From assembly GCA_033297205.1 (NCBI GenBank), contig MU859119.1, forward strand, positions 62,001-126,000: a stretch of DNA of 64,000 nucleotides, read 5' to 3'. Shown piece by piece: positions 44,991-57,908 of the stretch; the first letter of the stretch is position 1, and the number at the start of each line of letters is the position of its first letter. This stretch comes from Pseudoneurospora amorphoporcata (lineage: Eukaryota > Ascomycota > Sordariomycetes > Sordariales > Sordariaceae). The notes beneath the pieces are model-generated. The model saw only the letters and a program-made list of their open reading frames with translations, did no database searches and was not told where the DNA came from. The position numbers and the translations under genes were made by a program.

Positions 44991-46494
44991 CACAAAACAA
45001 AGCCACCTCGGATTTCTCGGCTTGAAGAAAAATAGGTACACTAGAGAAATGCGCTGATGTGTAGTAGAGTCCGGAAGCTGAGCCGCCTTATCCTGATAAT
45101 GCGGATTTGGTTGAGAGTAAGTCTGTCTCGGTTCAAGTCCAGCCATTGTTTACAATGCCCCTTTTTTTTTCTGCCCGCACAGTGTCAACATCTGTCAACC
45201 TTCAACGACCACCCTCGTCAACACTAACCCCCCCAAAGTAACCGAAATAGCCTTAACCCGCCTCTGCTACATCAAATCCTTCATCCTGCGTCTCCGCGCC
45301 TCCAACCGCGATCTCACGCCGCACTCAATCCGCCACGTCCTCAACTCGTTGCGAGACTGGTACCGCACGCTTCCCCCCTCAATTCAACTCAACCTCCACA
45401 ACCTCTCGCACTTTTCTCCCTCCTCCTCCTCCGGTTCGCCTTGTTCTTTCCCCGGTCCTTCAGGAACCACGTCCAGCCTGCTCGAAACCCACCGGTCCAT
45501 CCACCACCTCCACATCCTCTACTCCGACTCCATCACCTTGTTATACCGCTGGTTGATTTCCCAAAGCATAACCTGCCGCCTCCACGGGAACCACGAGGGG
45601 CATCACGCGTTGGACACCCCCCTCCGGGAATTACTGCTCCAACACGCCGACGACGCCATCCGCGTCGCTGGACTATCAGCCGTCGTGCTGAGGAGGATGA
45701 TCCACAACGACCAAGAAATCCTGATGCCGTGCTGGACGGCCGGCTTCCAGGCTTATACCAGCTGTGCGGTCCTGTTGTGGTCGGTAGTGGGCAAGATGCT
45801 TAATGGCGTTGGCGTTGGTTCATGTTTGCATCCAGATCCAGATCCCTGCTCCACCAGCGACATGGATCACGCCGTCGCCGTGCATGTGAAAAAAGGTTTA
45901 TGTTGTAGCTCCTGGGAAAGCGAACTCGAGCGCGTGCGCGATTGTCTCGTTGTGTTGGAACTCTGTGCGAGATTAGGAGGCGGGAGCGGGAGAGATGGCG
46001 CAGAGAGGTGGTGGAGACGCATGAGGGCGCTGCTTTCCGTGGTTGAGAGGTCCGCCACGTATCGGGCTTGGGAACAGCAGCAGCAGCAGCAGCAGCAGCA
46101 ACGAGAACAACAACAACAACACCCCCGTCCACCCCCGGCGTTCGACCCCGTCCCCGGCCCCCAAGACCGCAGCTACCTCCTTACCCTCCCCTCCCAGACC
46201 CCACACGCAACAGCAAACAGCGGAAAGCCCATCGACTACAGCCTGGCCCGCGTTTCAGTATCACTCATCATGCTCCTCCACCAAAGCTTTGGCGCCCCAG
46301 GGAGTCACAAGCTGGAAGGAGTAGGCGACGACGAGTTTGCTTTTGGTGACTGGAGCCAGGATTCGCCCAGAGGCAGTACTGCCGGTGGTGAAGACGGAAG
46401 TGGAGACGGCGCTGGTGGCTTCTTGTTGGATATGGAAAGCGAGCAGGCGAGGATTCTAGAGTGGTTGGGGTGGAAATTGGCTTGTCATCGGTAA
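42870..46494 (+). CDS. Zn2Cys6 transcription factor, five exons
   Basis: Exons seen: 42870-43115, 43263-44199, 44358-44547, 44887-44947 and about 45183-46494. The zinc cluster is C73-x2-C76-x6-C83-x6-C90-x2-C93-x6-C100, split by intron 1 right before C83 and preceded by basic RRKRSVV. A coiled segment (MKSRLALLEKTMQQL) follows, then a Ser/Asn-rich linker and a middle-homology region (EYFIRIDRLFQPFSRKEL, LSYVETGMNLFSRAYRM, SWLSSAHGYIIG). The last exon has IKSFILRLRASNRDL and a polyglutamine tract. Such proteins bind CGG-containing sites and regulate metabolism or development; targets are unknown. Oddities: donor 2 is GTTGGT; the last intron holds a T34 run; exons 4 and 5 do not join in phase with the splice sites I see, so a micro-exon or frame damage is possible. 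Confidence 0.8.
44957..44990 (+). repeat. 34-bp poly-T run in the last intron of the Zn2Cys6 gene
   Basis: An uninterrupted T run directly follows the donor GTGCGTTCC. Such runs vary in length and are often misread. Confidence 0.9.
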
Positions 46495-46886
46495 TTAATG
46501 GGTTGAATGGGAACCTAATGATGTGTTGATCCGGGGATTACTGTAGACGGGTTATCAGCGTCAGCATCAGGGAATGAACAGGCAGGGTTGTCGGGATAGT
46601 GGTGGTTGTGGTGGTGGAATTGACTTTGATCATCTCTGGACGGAGATAATCATCGAGATATATACCTCAACAACTGACGAGTCAACAGCATTGTCGGCCT
46701 CCCAGGCAAAGATATCACACAACTCGCTTCCGTTCAAGGTGACAATCTCGGCAGTATGGTGTTGATGATGGTGCACTGCAATTGACAGTGAAATGGTGAC
46801 TGACAGTAGGTGGCCAAGATATAGGTAAGCTTGACCTTCTCCGGCAATTCTTGTTGACTTGCATTCCACATGAATCTTCAAAACAC
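46495..46886. other. convergent 3' spacer
   Basis: Lies between the 3' ends of the Zn2Cys6 and GNAT genes, which face each other. No gene recognised. Confidence 0.5.
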
Positions 46887-47632
46887 TCACTCCCGGTTCT
46901 TCTCCAACCTCCAAACCATGCTCGTCAGCGGCACGCCATAGCAATCATACGTCTCCAGCGCCTCAAACCCGCAAGCCTCATAAAGCGGCTTTCCGGCCTC
47001 AGTAGCCGTCAAGTACGCATCCCTCCCTTCCTTCCTCGCCATCTCCAACCCCCAGTTCACCAACTTCCTGCCCACTCCCCTCCTGTGCTGCTTGGGATCA
47101 ACGCTAATCAGGATCGCGTCTGTTTTTTGTGCACCGTCAGTCAACCATTCACCACATCACATCACATGACAGCAAAAGCAAAAGCAAATGAAAAAAAAAA
47201 AAACCTACACCAATACTCCTCATGCCCCCTCTCCCCCAACGCCTCCCTATCCTTGGCCGTAAACGCCTCCACAATCTTCAGGAACATGTCCCTGTCGTAC
47301 GTCGCCGGCCTGACCTCCACGCCCTGCACTTCTGGTGTCTCGGGACCAGGCTTCTGCCAGTGCGCGAAACCCAACACGTTGATTTCCTTGCCGGTGGAAT
47401 CGTCAACCTCGACGGCGACCACGCAGGGCTTGTCCTCCCGCAGACGCTTGATGAACATGGACGCGCGCCATGCGACCTCGTCGGCAAAAAGGTCGGCTTC
47501 GGTGATGGTTGCCGTGGCGAGCTGGGAGCGGGGGAAGATGAGGGGGGAGAGGGAGTTGGCGAAGGCGGCGGTGGCGATGCGGGCGAGGGAGGGCGCGTCG
47601 GCCTCGGTGGCGGGGCGGAGGGTGATGGTCAT
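46887..47632 (-). CDS. GNAT family N-acetyltransferase
   Basis: Two exons, 47209-47632 and 46887-47119, with an 89-bp intron (GTAGGT donor, ACAG end) give 218 residues. The ATG at 47632 begins MTITLRPATEADAPSLARI, the usual GNAT beta-1/alpha-1 opening; an in-frame extension upstream to 47908 looks like leader. The acetyl-CoA-binding motif A is ISVDPKQHRRGVGRKLV at about 147-161 and the end has KPLYEACGFE. It transfers an acetyl group from acetyl-CoA to an amine, but the acceptor (small molecule or protein) cannot be told. The gene is convergent with the Zn2Cys6 regulator. Confidence 0.88.
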
Positions 47633-48334
47633 TTTTGATGGTGAGTGAGGTGGTGAGTGGTGAGTGGTGAGTGGTGATGTGGTTGGTGTGGATGTTGTGG
47701 TTGTTGTGTGATGAGGTGTAAGGTGAGTTGACGAGGTGAAGTGAGGCGAGTGGTGACAAGAGCGGGCCCGGTGTTGTTTGCTTCGGTGTTGGGTGGATTT
47801 ATCCTCTTGCTTCCTCCGTTCCGGGATTCCGGCCCCTTCCGGCATCCGGGCGGGACTGGAGTCCTCGGCCGGCGGAGTCAATCTAACGGCCTCCACTGGA
47901 TTTGACACCTGGCACCATTGTGTGCTTGCTGCTTGGCATGCCCCTGATTTGGTAATGCCAATAGCACGCTGATGGAGCCCCTCCCGTAGCGCTTATGCTG
48001 ACCACTGGCTCACTGTTTGCACCGCCCCAATCCCCCTATATTCCCAGGGCAACACCACCTCATCGCTTCCGGACTTTGCGATCCACCGCCGCCGCCGGGG
48101 TTGACGGGTGGAGTTCCATGCCGGTCTGGGAGAAGCGCCGATGGTGATGTCAAATGAAATGTCTGAAAGGAAAGGCAAAAGGGAGGTGGTGCAGCAGATG
48201 CTGGCATTTATTGGTAAACGCTTATTCGAGTTAAAAAGTCAGGAGAAAAGTAAACAAACAGGAGCGACGGGCCACTTTATCCGGCTGCTCGAAGGGCCTG
48301 TAAAATTGTTAGTAACCCTTCTGCAGCTCACATA
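47633..48334. other. promoter side of the GNAT gene and left flank of a MITE
   Basis: A GTGGTGAGT-type repeat lies near 47650-47690. Position 48299-48317 holds TGTAAAATTGTTAGTAACC, which recurs beyond the next element at 48952-48971. Confidence 0.45.
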
Positions 48335-48878
48335 CTCGTCGGTTAGGTGGATTCGCTTCGCCAGCCAACCAACTCTCATAGTCCCTCTGAGAGTCGGTCT
48401 TTTTACCTGTAACGCGCAAGCTTTGTAACGATTTGGAATATCTCAACCCACTTTAAAGATTTCAATGTCAAATTTTATTCTTATTCTTTCGTAGCCTTTC
48501 TCTATTAAAGGAAGATTTTTGTATTGAATTTGCTTAAGAATTGGTTAAGGAAAAGAGTTTAAGAAGTTGAAGAGGTATTTAGTCGAAACCCTAACCCTGG
48601 CCAAATTTTGTCCGAAATCGTGGGCTGGATTTTGGATGCAAACGATTATCGAGAGTGCAATCTTGAGTTCGTGGTCTTAAAAATTTCCAGAGTTGCTTCT
48701 TATATTTATACCTTTAATATTGGACATTTTTGTCTTATAGCCATTTGATGTGGTTGAGCAATTGTGGTTGAAGTTCCAAAACCGTTATAGAGCTTGCGCG
48801 TTACAAGTAAAAAGACCGACTCTCAGAGGGACTATGAGAGTGGGTTGGCTGGCGAAGCGAATCCACCTAACCGACGAG
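48335..48878. mobile_element. 544-bp inverted-repeat element with TA target duplication
   Basis: Terminal inverted repeats of about 90 bp (48335-48428 and 48785-48878) begin CTCGTCGGTTAGGTGGATTC and differ at only a few positions. TA flanks both ends (48333-48334 and 48879-48880). TA duplication is typical of Tc1/mariner-type elements. The AT-rich centre has no coding frame, so it is non-autonomous. Confidence 0.85.
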
Positions 48879-48995
48879 TACCTCTAGTCTAGGGAGTCAA
48901 TGCTGCATCCACTTTTTATACTGCTCGCACTTCTTGGCATTAAAGACTCGCTGTAAAAATTGTTAGTAACCTATTTGAAGCAAAGTCCTAGAATA

Positions 48996-49328
48996 CCGTA
49001 GAAACTCGCGAAACTGGCGAAAAGCTTTTCCTGTTTTTCTGGCAGATATATACAGGGAGCTGGCAGGATCAGCCCGCTTCTTGTACTTGTAAATGTATGT
49101 GAGTTAACGTAAGGGAGTAATGTTTCTGGTCGGGGGTTTGTTAACTAGGCCTTTTCTACTGTGCTTTTTACTAGGTAGGACTAAAAGGCACCCTAGGCTG
49201 CCGAAATTCTATACTGTGTTGTACCCTTAACATGCCGGCTGCACAGGATTACATACGCTTGCTTTTTCTGCCCTACATCTGCCAGAAAAACAGGAAGAGC
49301 TTTTCGCCAGTTTCGCGAGTTTCTACGG
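48996..49328. mobile_element. 333-bp inverted-repeat element with TA target duplication
   Basis: Terminal inverted repeats of about 51 bp begin CCGTAGAAACTCGCGAAACT on the left and are repeated inverted on the right with one mismatch near the middle. TA flanks both ends (48994-48995, 49329-49330). The inverted repeats differ from those of the element 115 bp to the left, so it is a second family. No coding frame. Confidence 0.87.
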
Positions 49329-49330
49329 TA

Positions 49331-49849
49331 GGCGTCGACGAACCAAGAGCCACCCACATATAAATCCAAGCTGTTTGGTCGTTTTCTTTCCAACTGAAGC
49401 CTTCTTTCTGCCTTGCTGCCCGCTCGCCCGACTCTCTCTTTCCTTTGTTTACTTTCCCCCTAAAATGTACATGGTCGTGAGTGGAGAAGCAGACTCAAGT
49501 CCGGCGTTGCGTCAGGTTTCTGATGGACATCAACCTCATATCCTCTTTCGTCTCTCGTCTCTCGTCTCTCGTACATGCACGACGTGTTGTCAAAATCTCT
49601 AGATGGGAAGAAGAGTTTCATTGCATAGGGCTTATTTATTACCTACCTTAGCTAGTTCTACCAAAATACAAAGTCTACTTTATAAAAGGTATCACGACTT
49701 TCTTCCCACATTCCATTTCCACCCGTGCATGCCTTCTACATCCGATCCGATTCCCAAATACGAGAGAACGCCAAAATGCAGTAAAGACAAAGGAAAACCT
49801 TCTTTCCGAGATAAATAACGAATCGCACATTACATCCACCACATCTCAC
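49331..49849. other. 3' flank of the ABC transporter gene
   Basis: No gene recognised. A CGTCTCT tandem repeat lies at about 49549-49572. Confidence 0.5.
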
Positions 49850-52800
49850 TTAGTTCTTCTCCTCCTCCTCCTCCTCCGTCCCACCAAACAGCCCCTCCAC
49901 ACTCTCCTTGATCGTTCCCACCACAGCTCCCACGACTCTACTGACGAAGCCAAATCCAAACGACCACCCTTTGACTCTAACGGTATAAATAAAAAAGTAG
50001 ACCAGCCTATTTATCAAATTCATCTTGTTAGCATCTCTTGTCTTTTTTGTCTGGGAGCCATAGCTCGGAAGGATAAAGCGAGCACCAACAAAAAGCGAAA
50101 AAGAAGAAGGGGGCAAAAAAGGAGAAAAGAGGAATGAAAGGGGGAATACTCACGCCCAATTACTAACACAAAGAGCCGCAAAAATCCCAAAATTCCTCCA
50201 CATCTGTCCACTCGTCACATTCAAGCTCGCCAAATACTCGTCTCCATCCTTATAAGGACAATACCCGCACTCGAACCCTGCCCCTCCATTACCACCACCA
50301 TCAACAACTCCCAGCGTAGTCAAATACCCCCTCTTCACACCACTCAGCCAACTCCCCGCAAAAGTCTGACAGCTCTCGCCCACGGGCGGACGGAAAACGG
50401 CCATTTCGCTGTCGCTGCAACGAACCGTCTGCCCCCTCAAAACAGCAGCCATGACCCCCCCAATCCAATAAGTCGCCGGATTCAGGTAATACAACCACCA
50501 CTTCCACGCCACATTCATCTGTTCCCAGGGGACAACAACCCCGTTGAACAAACAAAAGATGACCAAGAAAAACGGCAAAACGTTGGTGATGACCGCGAAC
50601 GAAGGAGCGAAAGCGCAGATCCACTGGCCCCAGCTGGCGATGAACATCATGAAGCTCACCGTCATCAGCCAGACGTAGACTGCGCTTTCGGCCGCACCAA
50701 GATCGGTGCCCCGGGGAAGGCCGGTGGGGAGGTACCATGCTAAAAAGTAAATAGTCCCCGCTACCAGCGAGCCGGGGATCTCGGACAGTATCTCGGCGGT
50801 GCAGAAAGCTACCCACCCATAGATGCGGGAAGGGTGTTCGCGGGCTTCCCAGAGAGCGCGGGACATGTAGAATTTGGGTAGCACGGCGTTAAGGACGGTG
50901 GTGGGGATCATGATGATCAGGAAGGCCGTAAACAAGGTGTTTTGGAGGTCCGTCAAGGATAAAGGGGAGGAGCCGGGAGTGGGAGACGAGATTTGGTAGT
51001 AGGTGAAACCGTTGAAGATGCCCATTACCAAAGAGATAAAAAGGCGCCCGTAGAGGTAGGATGGGTCGCGCCATTGGCGGATGAACATGCGTTTGGTGAG
51101 GAGCCAGGCTTGGGTGGGAATGGGAGCGGCGAATTCATGCTGGATGGGTTGGGTTTGCTTGTTTTTGGAGAGGGAGAGTTGGGCGGCCAGGGTACAGGTT
51201 TTCTTGATCTGCGTGATCTCGGACAGGACTTGACGGTATTCGTCACTCTCTTTCCACTCTGTCGCCCAATGCACCCTTCTGGTCTTTCCGTCTTCGTCTA
51301 CCCGTCTGTGCGGCTTCGCGGCAGTTTCAAGGAGGAACTCGGCCACGTTCTTGCCTGGTGGACACTCAACACCTCGAGCGGCAAAGTAGTTGACGACCGA
51401 AGAGCCGTTCTCGCCGACGGGGCCAAAGTAGAAGACGTTGCCGCCTGGGTTGAGAGCAAGAATCTTGTCAAATTCCTGAATCAGATCGGAACTGGGCTGA
51501 TGGATGGTGCAAACGATAGCCTGCCCAGCAGCACACAACTTCCTCAGGAAACGGACGATAGACATTGCCGACTGGGAGTCCAGGCCACTGGTGGGCTCGT
51601 CAAGGAACAGCAAGAGAGAAGGCTTGGCAGCTAGCTCAACACCGATCGTCAACCGCTTCTTCTGCTCGACTCCCAAGGAGCAGATGATGGCATCCTGCAT
51701 GTCTTCCAGCTCAAGAAGGTTGATGATGCTATCGACGTAGGCCATCTTTTCAGCACGGGGGATGTCGCGGGACTGACGAAGCAAGGCCGAGAACTCGAGA
51801 GCTTCACGGATGGTGGTGGATTCATCGTGCAAGTCCATTTGCTCGACGAAGCCGGTGCTGCGCTGGAAGTCTGCACCGAGCGGCTTGTTGTCAACGAGCA
51901 TGTCGCCAGTGACCACACCGACGGTCTGCCGTTGGGACAAGGTGTTCAGGAGGGTGGTCTTTCCAGCTCCCGAGGCACCCATCAAAGCGACCATGACTCC
52001 GGGTTTGGCGTAGCCGGAGACCTTATTAAGTAGACGCTTGGGGCCCATAGGGGTGGGAACGGTGTAAGTGACATTTTCCCAGGTGAAGACTTTCTCCGAC
52101 TTCTTGATGGTGCCTTCCATGTCCTTGCGAGATGGGCCGCTGGGAGTCTTGAGTCCGAAATCATCGGTGGAGGAACCTCCAGAGCTACCCTTTTCTTCGT
52201 CGGGCTTGCCTTTGCCGAGAGCGAGATTCTTAGAAGACTTCTTGAACACCAGTGCACCGCCACCACCACCGCCAACAAACGACAACTTCTCGGTAGCCAA
52301 CACAGTGACAAGCAGATACAGCACCGCAAAAGCGACCACCACACCCCAGTTCCTCCACACGTGTCCGAACGAGTACTGGAATTGGCTGGCGAGATACGCA
52401 TCCCCGTTCACCCGGTCATCGCCCGGCCTGCCACCCGCAAGCGTGCATCCTTGGTTCTGTTGCTGGATGCCAGGGCCCTGGGGGACCAACATTTCCGGCG
52501 AGCATTGCATGTTCCTGCCGTGAAAGTCATTGGACAAGACGGCCTCGAACGAGTAGCTGACGGGACTGACATGGTACAGCCAGCCGAACCAGATCTTGTC
52601 GCCGAGCATGACGGGTTTGGTCATGACATAGCCGCAGTACATGACGACCAAGTTGAGCGCCAGACCGGCAAACCGCACCGCGTCGTCAATAGTCGGGCTG
52701 GTGGCAGCAAACATGCGATACAGCGCAGTCAGACAGTATGTGGTCGTGAAGATGAAGAGACAGTAGGTAAAGAACTTGCCCGGGTCGCGGTCCAGCCCCG

Positions 52801-54763
52801 TCATGAAGTAGACAATCAAGCAAAAGATGACGACTTGGGCCAGCAACAAGGGGAAATCCATAATGGCGCGAGCGAGGTTGACAGCCGATGGCCGGTAGAA
52901 AGCATACGCCCTATGCCTGCCAACCACTGCTCTTCCACTAACAGCCTTCATCAGCTCCGACATCTGGAGCCAGCCGAGAAAGATGATGCTGAAGAAGACG
53001 GTGCCGCCTCTCATAAAGGCGCCCGAGGTGTCCGCGGGTGAATCATAGAACAGGGAGCTGACGACAAGAGCGTTGCTAACGATGATGAAGAACTTGGTCC
53101 ACAGTTCCTGCTTGTCACCCCAAACCAGCCAGGCCTCGCGGCGTGTGCAGGCGGCGACTTGTTTGAAGAAGGAGACGGTGTAGTTTGACTCGTCGGACAC
53201 GCGGCGGGACTTTTGTTGGGAGACGGACTCCTTGAAGGCGTGGGTGTCGGCGTGGTTGGTTTTGAGGAGGTGGGCTTCGTAGTCGCAAACGTCGGCGAGA
53301 ACGTCTTGGTAGGCTTCGCTGGCGAGGAAAGCCTTCTCGAGGTCTTGGGCTGTTTTGGGGCAGCGGTCTTTCCACCCTTGACGGAAGTGGCGAGCGTTGG
53401 GGTCACAGATGGAGGTCAGGAAGTCGGGGGTGGTTTGTCTCGGCGGCGCATGGAAGCCGAGGTCAATGAAATATTGCCTGGCTTTGGACGCCGGGCCCTG
53501 GTAGAGCATGCGGCCTTGGTCGATGACGAGGACCTTGTCCATCAGCTCGTAGATACCCTCACCAGCTTGGTACAGCGTAGTGATAGTAGTGCGGTCGCTG
53601 ACATCGGTCATGATGCGCAGCGAACGGGCATAGTCGAGGGCTGTGGAGGCGTCAAGACCGCGGGTAGAGTTGTCCCAGCAAACGACAGAGGACTTGGTGG
53701 CCAGCGACTCCTGGATGGAGACACGCTTGCGCTCGCCGCCCGATACGCCGCGGACATAGGCGTCACCGACGATGGTGTGGCGGGTATGGGACATGGCAAA
53801 CATCTTGAGCAAGGCAGTGACGATGAGCTCCATGTCACCGCGCAGGCGCTTCTTGGTCTTGTTGAGGAGAGAGAAGTTGAGTGTCTGCTCGACGGTGAGG
53901 GTGGGCAGATGCACGTCATCTTCGCTGTTGTAGACGACCTCGCCGCGGTACTTGCTGGCTACTTCCTGGGCCGAGATTCCACTGTAATGGACTTCGCCCT
54001 CTACACCAGCGTAGCCTATGCGGTCGTTGGCGACGACTTTGAGGAAGGTGCTGCAGCCGCTGCCTGGGCGGCCAAGGACAAGCATGATCTCTCCATGACG
54101 GACAACACCGGTGAAGTTGTTGAGAAGTGTGCGAAGCTCGGGTTTGCGACCGAAGCGCAGGGCAGGAATGTAGTTTGCGAGAAAGCGGTAGAGATCCGGG
54201 CCAAAGGTGCCCAAGATGGCTTCGGGGAGGGTTCGAACAAAGGTGGCGCCGGTGCTGACGCCCTTGACAGTGAGGTTCCTGAAGACGACGCCGACCTTCT
54301 TGGTGGACTCGCCGGCCTCGTTGCGCTTCTCGAGATGGCCATCTCGCATAAACTGTTCGAGTTGGAAGTCGTCGTCGCTATTCCGGTCGTTAGACGAAAT
54401 GTCTTTGTTGGCTTCGTCGTCAGAATCGTGGTCGTGTTGCAGCTTGCCATCGCTCATAGCGTTGCTCATGGCAACTGACAAGCGCTTGAACAAGCCATCT
54501 GGTCTCCCGCTGGTAGCGCGAGATGCTCTCGAAGCTGGACGTGAAGCTGGTTTCGATCTTTCCTTGGTCAAGCGCGAGAGGCCCTGTCGCAGTTCGGCAA
54601 AGTCCTGCATGGCAGCCTCCCTGTCGACAGGACCGCCGACATCGCGCTCTCCCCAGGTGCCGGGGTATTCATAAGAGTCGCGACTTGCCCGGTGATGGAG
54701 TTCGTTTGGGAGAGTGTTGGCCGCACTTCGACGATAGGCCTCCTCGGACTGATGGCCGAGCAT
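49850..54763 (-). CDS. PDR-type ABC transporter (full size)
   Basis: Two exons, 50154-54763 and 49850-50006, with a 147-bp intron (GTGAGT donor, TGCTAAC branch) give 1588 residues in the order NBD1-TMD1-NBD2-TMD2. The start at 54763 (MLGHQSEEAY) is the first ATG of the frame. NBD1 has Walker A GRPGSGCST at about 232 and signature VSGGERKRVS. NBD2 has Walker A GASGAGKTT and the altered signature LGVEQKKRLTIG. The Cys in the first Walker A and the altered second signature are normal for fungal PDR pumps. These plasma-membrane pumps export azoles, sterol-like compounds and other hydrophobic drugs with ATP energy; which member this is (CDR4-like or another) is not settled. The second exon adds the last membrane helix (VYFFIYTV) and an acidic tail. 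Confidence 0.95.
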
Positions 54764-57700
54764 GACGGGCCGTTGTTTGGTGGACGGGGGTTCCTGCGTT
54801 TGGTGTTGCACTTATTCTGACGGGCGGTGATGTTGTGTGTCGGTGAGAAAATCGTGACAGGAGAAAGGAAGAGACAAGGCGTGGAACTTGTGCTTGGAAG
54901 GAGTGAATTCTCTGTCAGCAAGAATGTCCGATGTTGTGTCAAGGAAGGAAGGATCGAGTCTTACTTTATCTCAGACTGAGCAGGAGGGGCAACACAACTC
55001 AGAGGGCACGTTCCATGGACACAACCAGTGTGCCTGCCTTGTGTACAAGTGACCAATCAAGGCCTCAGTAATTGCAAGTCCAAAAAGGGGAAAAAGAGAA
55101 AAGAACAAGAGACGGTAAATCTCGCGGCTTTCGGCTTTTGTTGCTTCTCTTGCTGTTGTCTCGTCATGCAGGAAGCACCAACCTCTTGGACCAGTATGTG
55201 TGCTAATGTCGAGGCCGTCTGAGAGCTGTCGTCTATGAGAATAACTGAAGGAGGATGGGACGACATGTCGAGTATATAAGCCTTGATAAAATGTCGTGAG
55301 AGTGTCCTCCAACTTGGAATTGTCATCACGGAGAGACTTTAAAGTTGATCTCCACCTTGATTAGGAACTGATGGGTGGACGGCACGGATTGGTGATACCT
55401 TGGCTGACCGAGAGACCCTGAGAGAAACATTTTCTTCTTGGTTATTGCTGGGACCACGCGCAAATAGAATCACTCTCACATGCGCATCTGCTCGTCTCGG
55501 CTGTTGTGTCTGATGTGGTCTGTACCTTTTGACGCTTTTTCAAAATACAAATGACCAATGAGAATCCAAATGTCAAGTCCATCTATAAATCCATCGTGCG
55601 TGTTGCTGTCTGGTAGTACTATCCGTCGGATCTTTTGGTTGTGCGGACCGATATGACAAATAGCAGATCTTGAATCTTATTGCGCCATTAATTGCAATTT
55701 GACATTAATGTGTGCGAATGTAGTGACATGTTGTTGTCGAGGAAGGAACGGTAAGAAACAAGACAAGGTGGGATGGACGGGAGGGAGGCTCGAATTTGTA
55801 AGCCCAAAAGAGGAAAACAATCTCACCCCTGTTGGGCTTGGCAGCCAGCCGCTCTCATCTCAGCCGGCCGCTTTGTGTGCTTCAATTTCGTTTGTTGACA
55901 TGTTTTGCATTTTGAACTTCGTTGTCTGTTTGAACGTAAATCTGAGCCGGAGTGAATGCCGTCGACTTCTACCCATCACCAAAACCTCCCCGGCCTTGAA
56001 TGCCGGAGCTGAAGACGGAGGGATTTTGCTGTGTGATGAGCCTCACTTGGGAGGATAACCATCAGCTATGAATGATGGTCGTGAGGGTAAACATAAAGCT
56101 ATCAACAGTCCACGGCCTGGCTCGTCAATTCTTGATCGCATCGCCATTCAATCATCAGAAACATGCACCGAACCAAGACCTTCAGTATCACAACATCATC
56201 TCGATTAATAATAATGTGGTGCAGATGAGAATCCGAGCTTCGCAAACATCCGTCAGAAGAGCGATAACCTTAAACGCCAAACCCCGCGTCCCGCGACCGG
56301 CAACAGCAACAGCAACAGCAACAGCATTAGAAATCAAACAACATTCGGACCACGGTTACACGGTCACCTTAGACGGCGGACCCATCGTGGAAGAGAGTTC
56401 CGGGCTTACGATTGACAGGTTTCCGGTCCACATACGATGGAAGCAGGCTGATCTCACGAACTAGAATACTTGGCCCTGAACCATTTCCCCTTTCCAGCTC
56501 AACTTCAACTTCTCTCCAGCCATCAAGCATGCTGCATCGCTGTTGCTGTCTCGGCTCAAGCTCCCGTCATTCACAACTGCGCTAACCCCAAACAGATAAA
56601 GCTCTCCCGCGTTCCCCCACCAAAGCCCCACTATTAACCCAATTTCATGAGAAGCCCCAGGGGTGTAGCTTTATAAGCTGATTAATTATGATTCATCTTT
56701 ACTCATTTTGGCTCATGGTTGTTCATCGTCATCCCGTTCTTCATACTTTTTTGGCAACAGCAGCCGTCGCCAATCATCAGCTCAGAATTGAGACGTCCAC
56801 GAGAGTTCGGTTCGGTTGGATAGAGGTACCGATTGGGAATTGGGATGGACATCTCCTCAGCTGCCATCCTGCCGTCCTGTCTCGTTGTTGTTGTTCCACG
56901 TTTGGAACCAGGACGAAATCCAGGCCCAGGGTAATTGTGCTGACCGAGCCTCTTGATCCGCCATTTCCTTGAGACGTGTCGCTGAAGCGCCTCAACAAAT
57001 TGTGAATGAAGCGCCGCGGTATTGGCCTGTTAGTGGAGGCCCGTGCTCGGTGAGGTTTTTGGGCGGCCAACCAAGTTTGTAAAGAAATCTTGACCGTAAC
57101 GTAACCTAATGGACGATGCATGCTTGTAGGTAGTCGTGTTGAAAGCGCTGATCAAAGCGTGGTGTTGATACCCTGAATTACTTCTTGCTCGTACCTGTAG
57201 GCAGGCATTGTGCATCCATCCGTACAGTACCTGAAAATGTAGTTTCATGCTAGTTCTAGAGTCCGGTCAGCTCCTTTGGGGTCGCCGGCGAGATCTTGTC
57301 CGTTTTTTTTTGAGTTGAGGCTCTTCCAGTAGGTGTTGTAGATCATGCAAGCGGATCGAAAGACAGATATAGAGCATTCAGGCAGGGGCTCAATAAATGG
57401 CCGGCGTGCTACCTCGCCCTTACGGTGATGCTTCATGAGTTGTTCATGATTCATCATGTTTTGATGCGTATGGGTTGGGTTTTTCTGTGAGTTATCCAAG
57501 TTGTAAATAGCTTCAAGCGGACAGTGTGGAAAAGAATAAAGCACAAGTTCACTGCATTACTTGGTATCCAGTCTCATCAGCCTCAGGGCAGACAGCAAAG
57601 CGCATGTTGAGACCATGAATCGTGAAGCCCAAGAAAACATGACGAGTAAGTCAACAACGGACATGTACATGCTTCACATTCACCATGATGCAACAAAGTT

Positions 57701-57908
57701 CCCTATTCCAAGCAAGTCAAGATCCAAGCTGCAATGCGGAAGAACAAAACAATTGTCAATTACCAAGAGCCGACATCGTCTGAGTCTCGAATCACAAACC
57801 CTCCATCCCCTATCCTATCCATCTGAAAGAACCCCTTGCTAACAACTGATCATATCGTTCCGCCGTATCATCATTCCATCACCCTTCCACACCAACACAC
57901 AGGTACGT
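54764..57908. other. 3.1-kb spacer; one small hypothetical frame
   Basis: Promoter side of the ABC gene with no recognised gene. The plus-strand frame 56225-56464 starts with an ATG, has a GCAACA repeat (about 56302-56325) and ends GYTVTLDGGPIVEESSG and so on. It may be a small gene, but no family is recognised. Confidence 0.4.

Noticed and set aside
45045..45150. A possible tRNA or mitochondrial-derived insert in the Zn2Cys6 intron (GGTTCAAGTCC followed by CAGCCATTG)
   Set aside because: The B-box-like string is there, but neither the acceptor stem nor the T-stem pairs, and no box A is convincing.
48335..49328. A single large hairpin-type element spanning both inverted repeats
   Set aside because: The two pairs of inverted ends are unrelated and each has its own TA duplication, so two elements are the better reading.
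53213..54478. A 421-codon plus-strand frame inside the ABC transporter gene
   Set aside because: Antisense shadow of NBD1, with no domain of its own.
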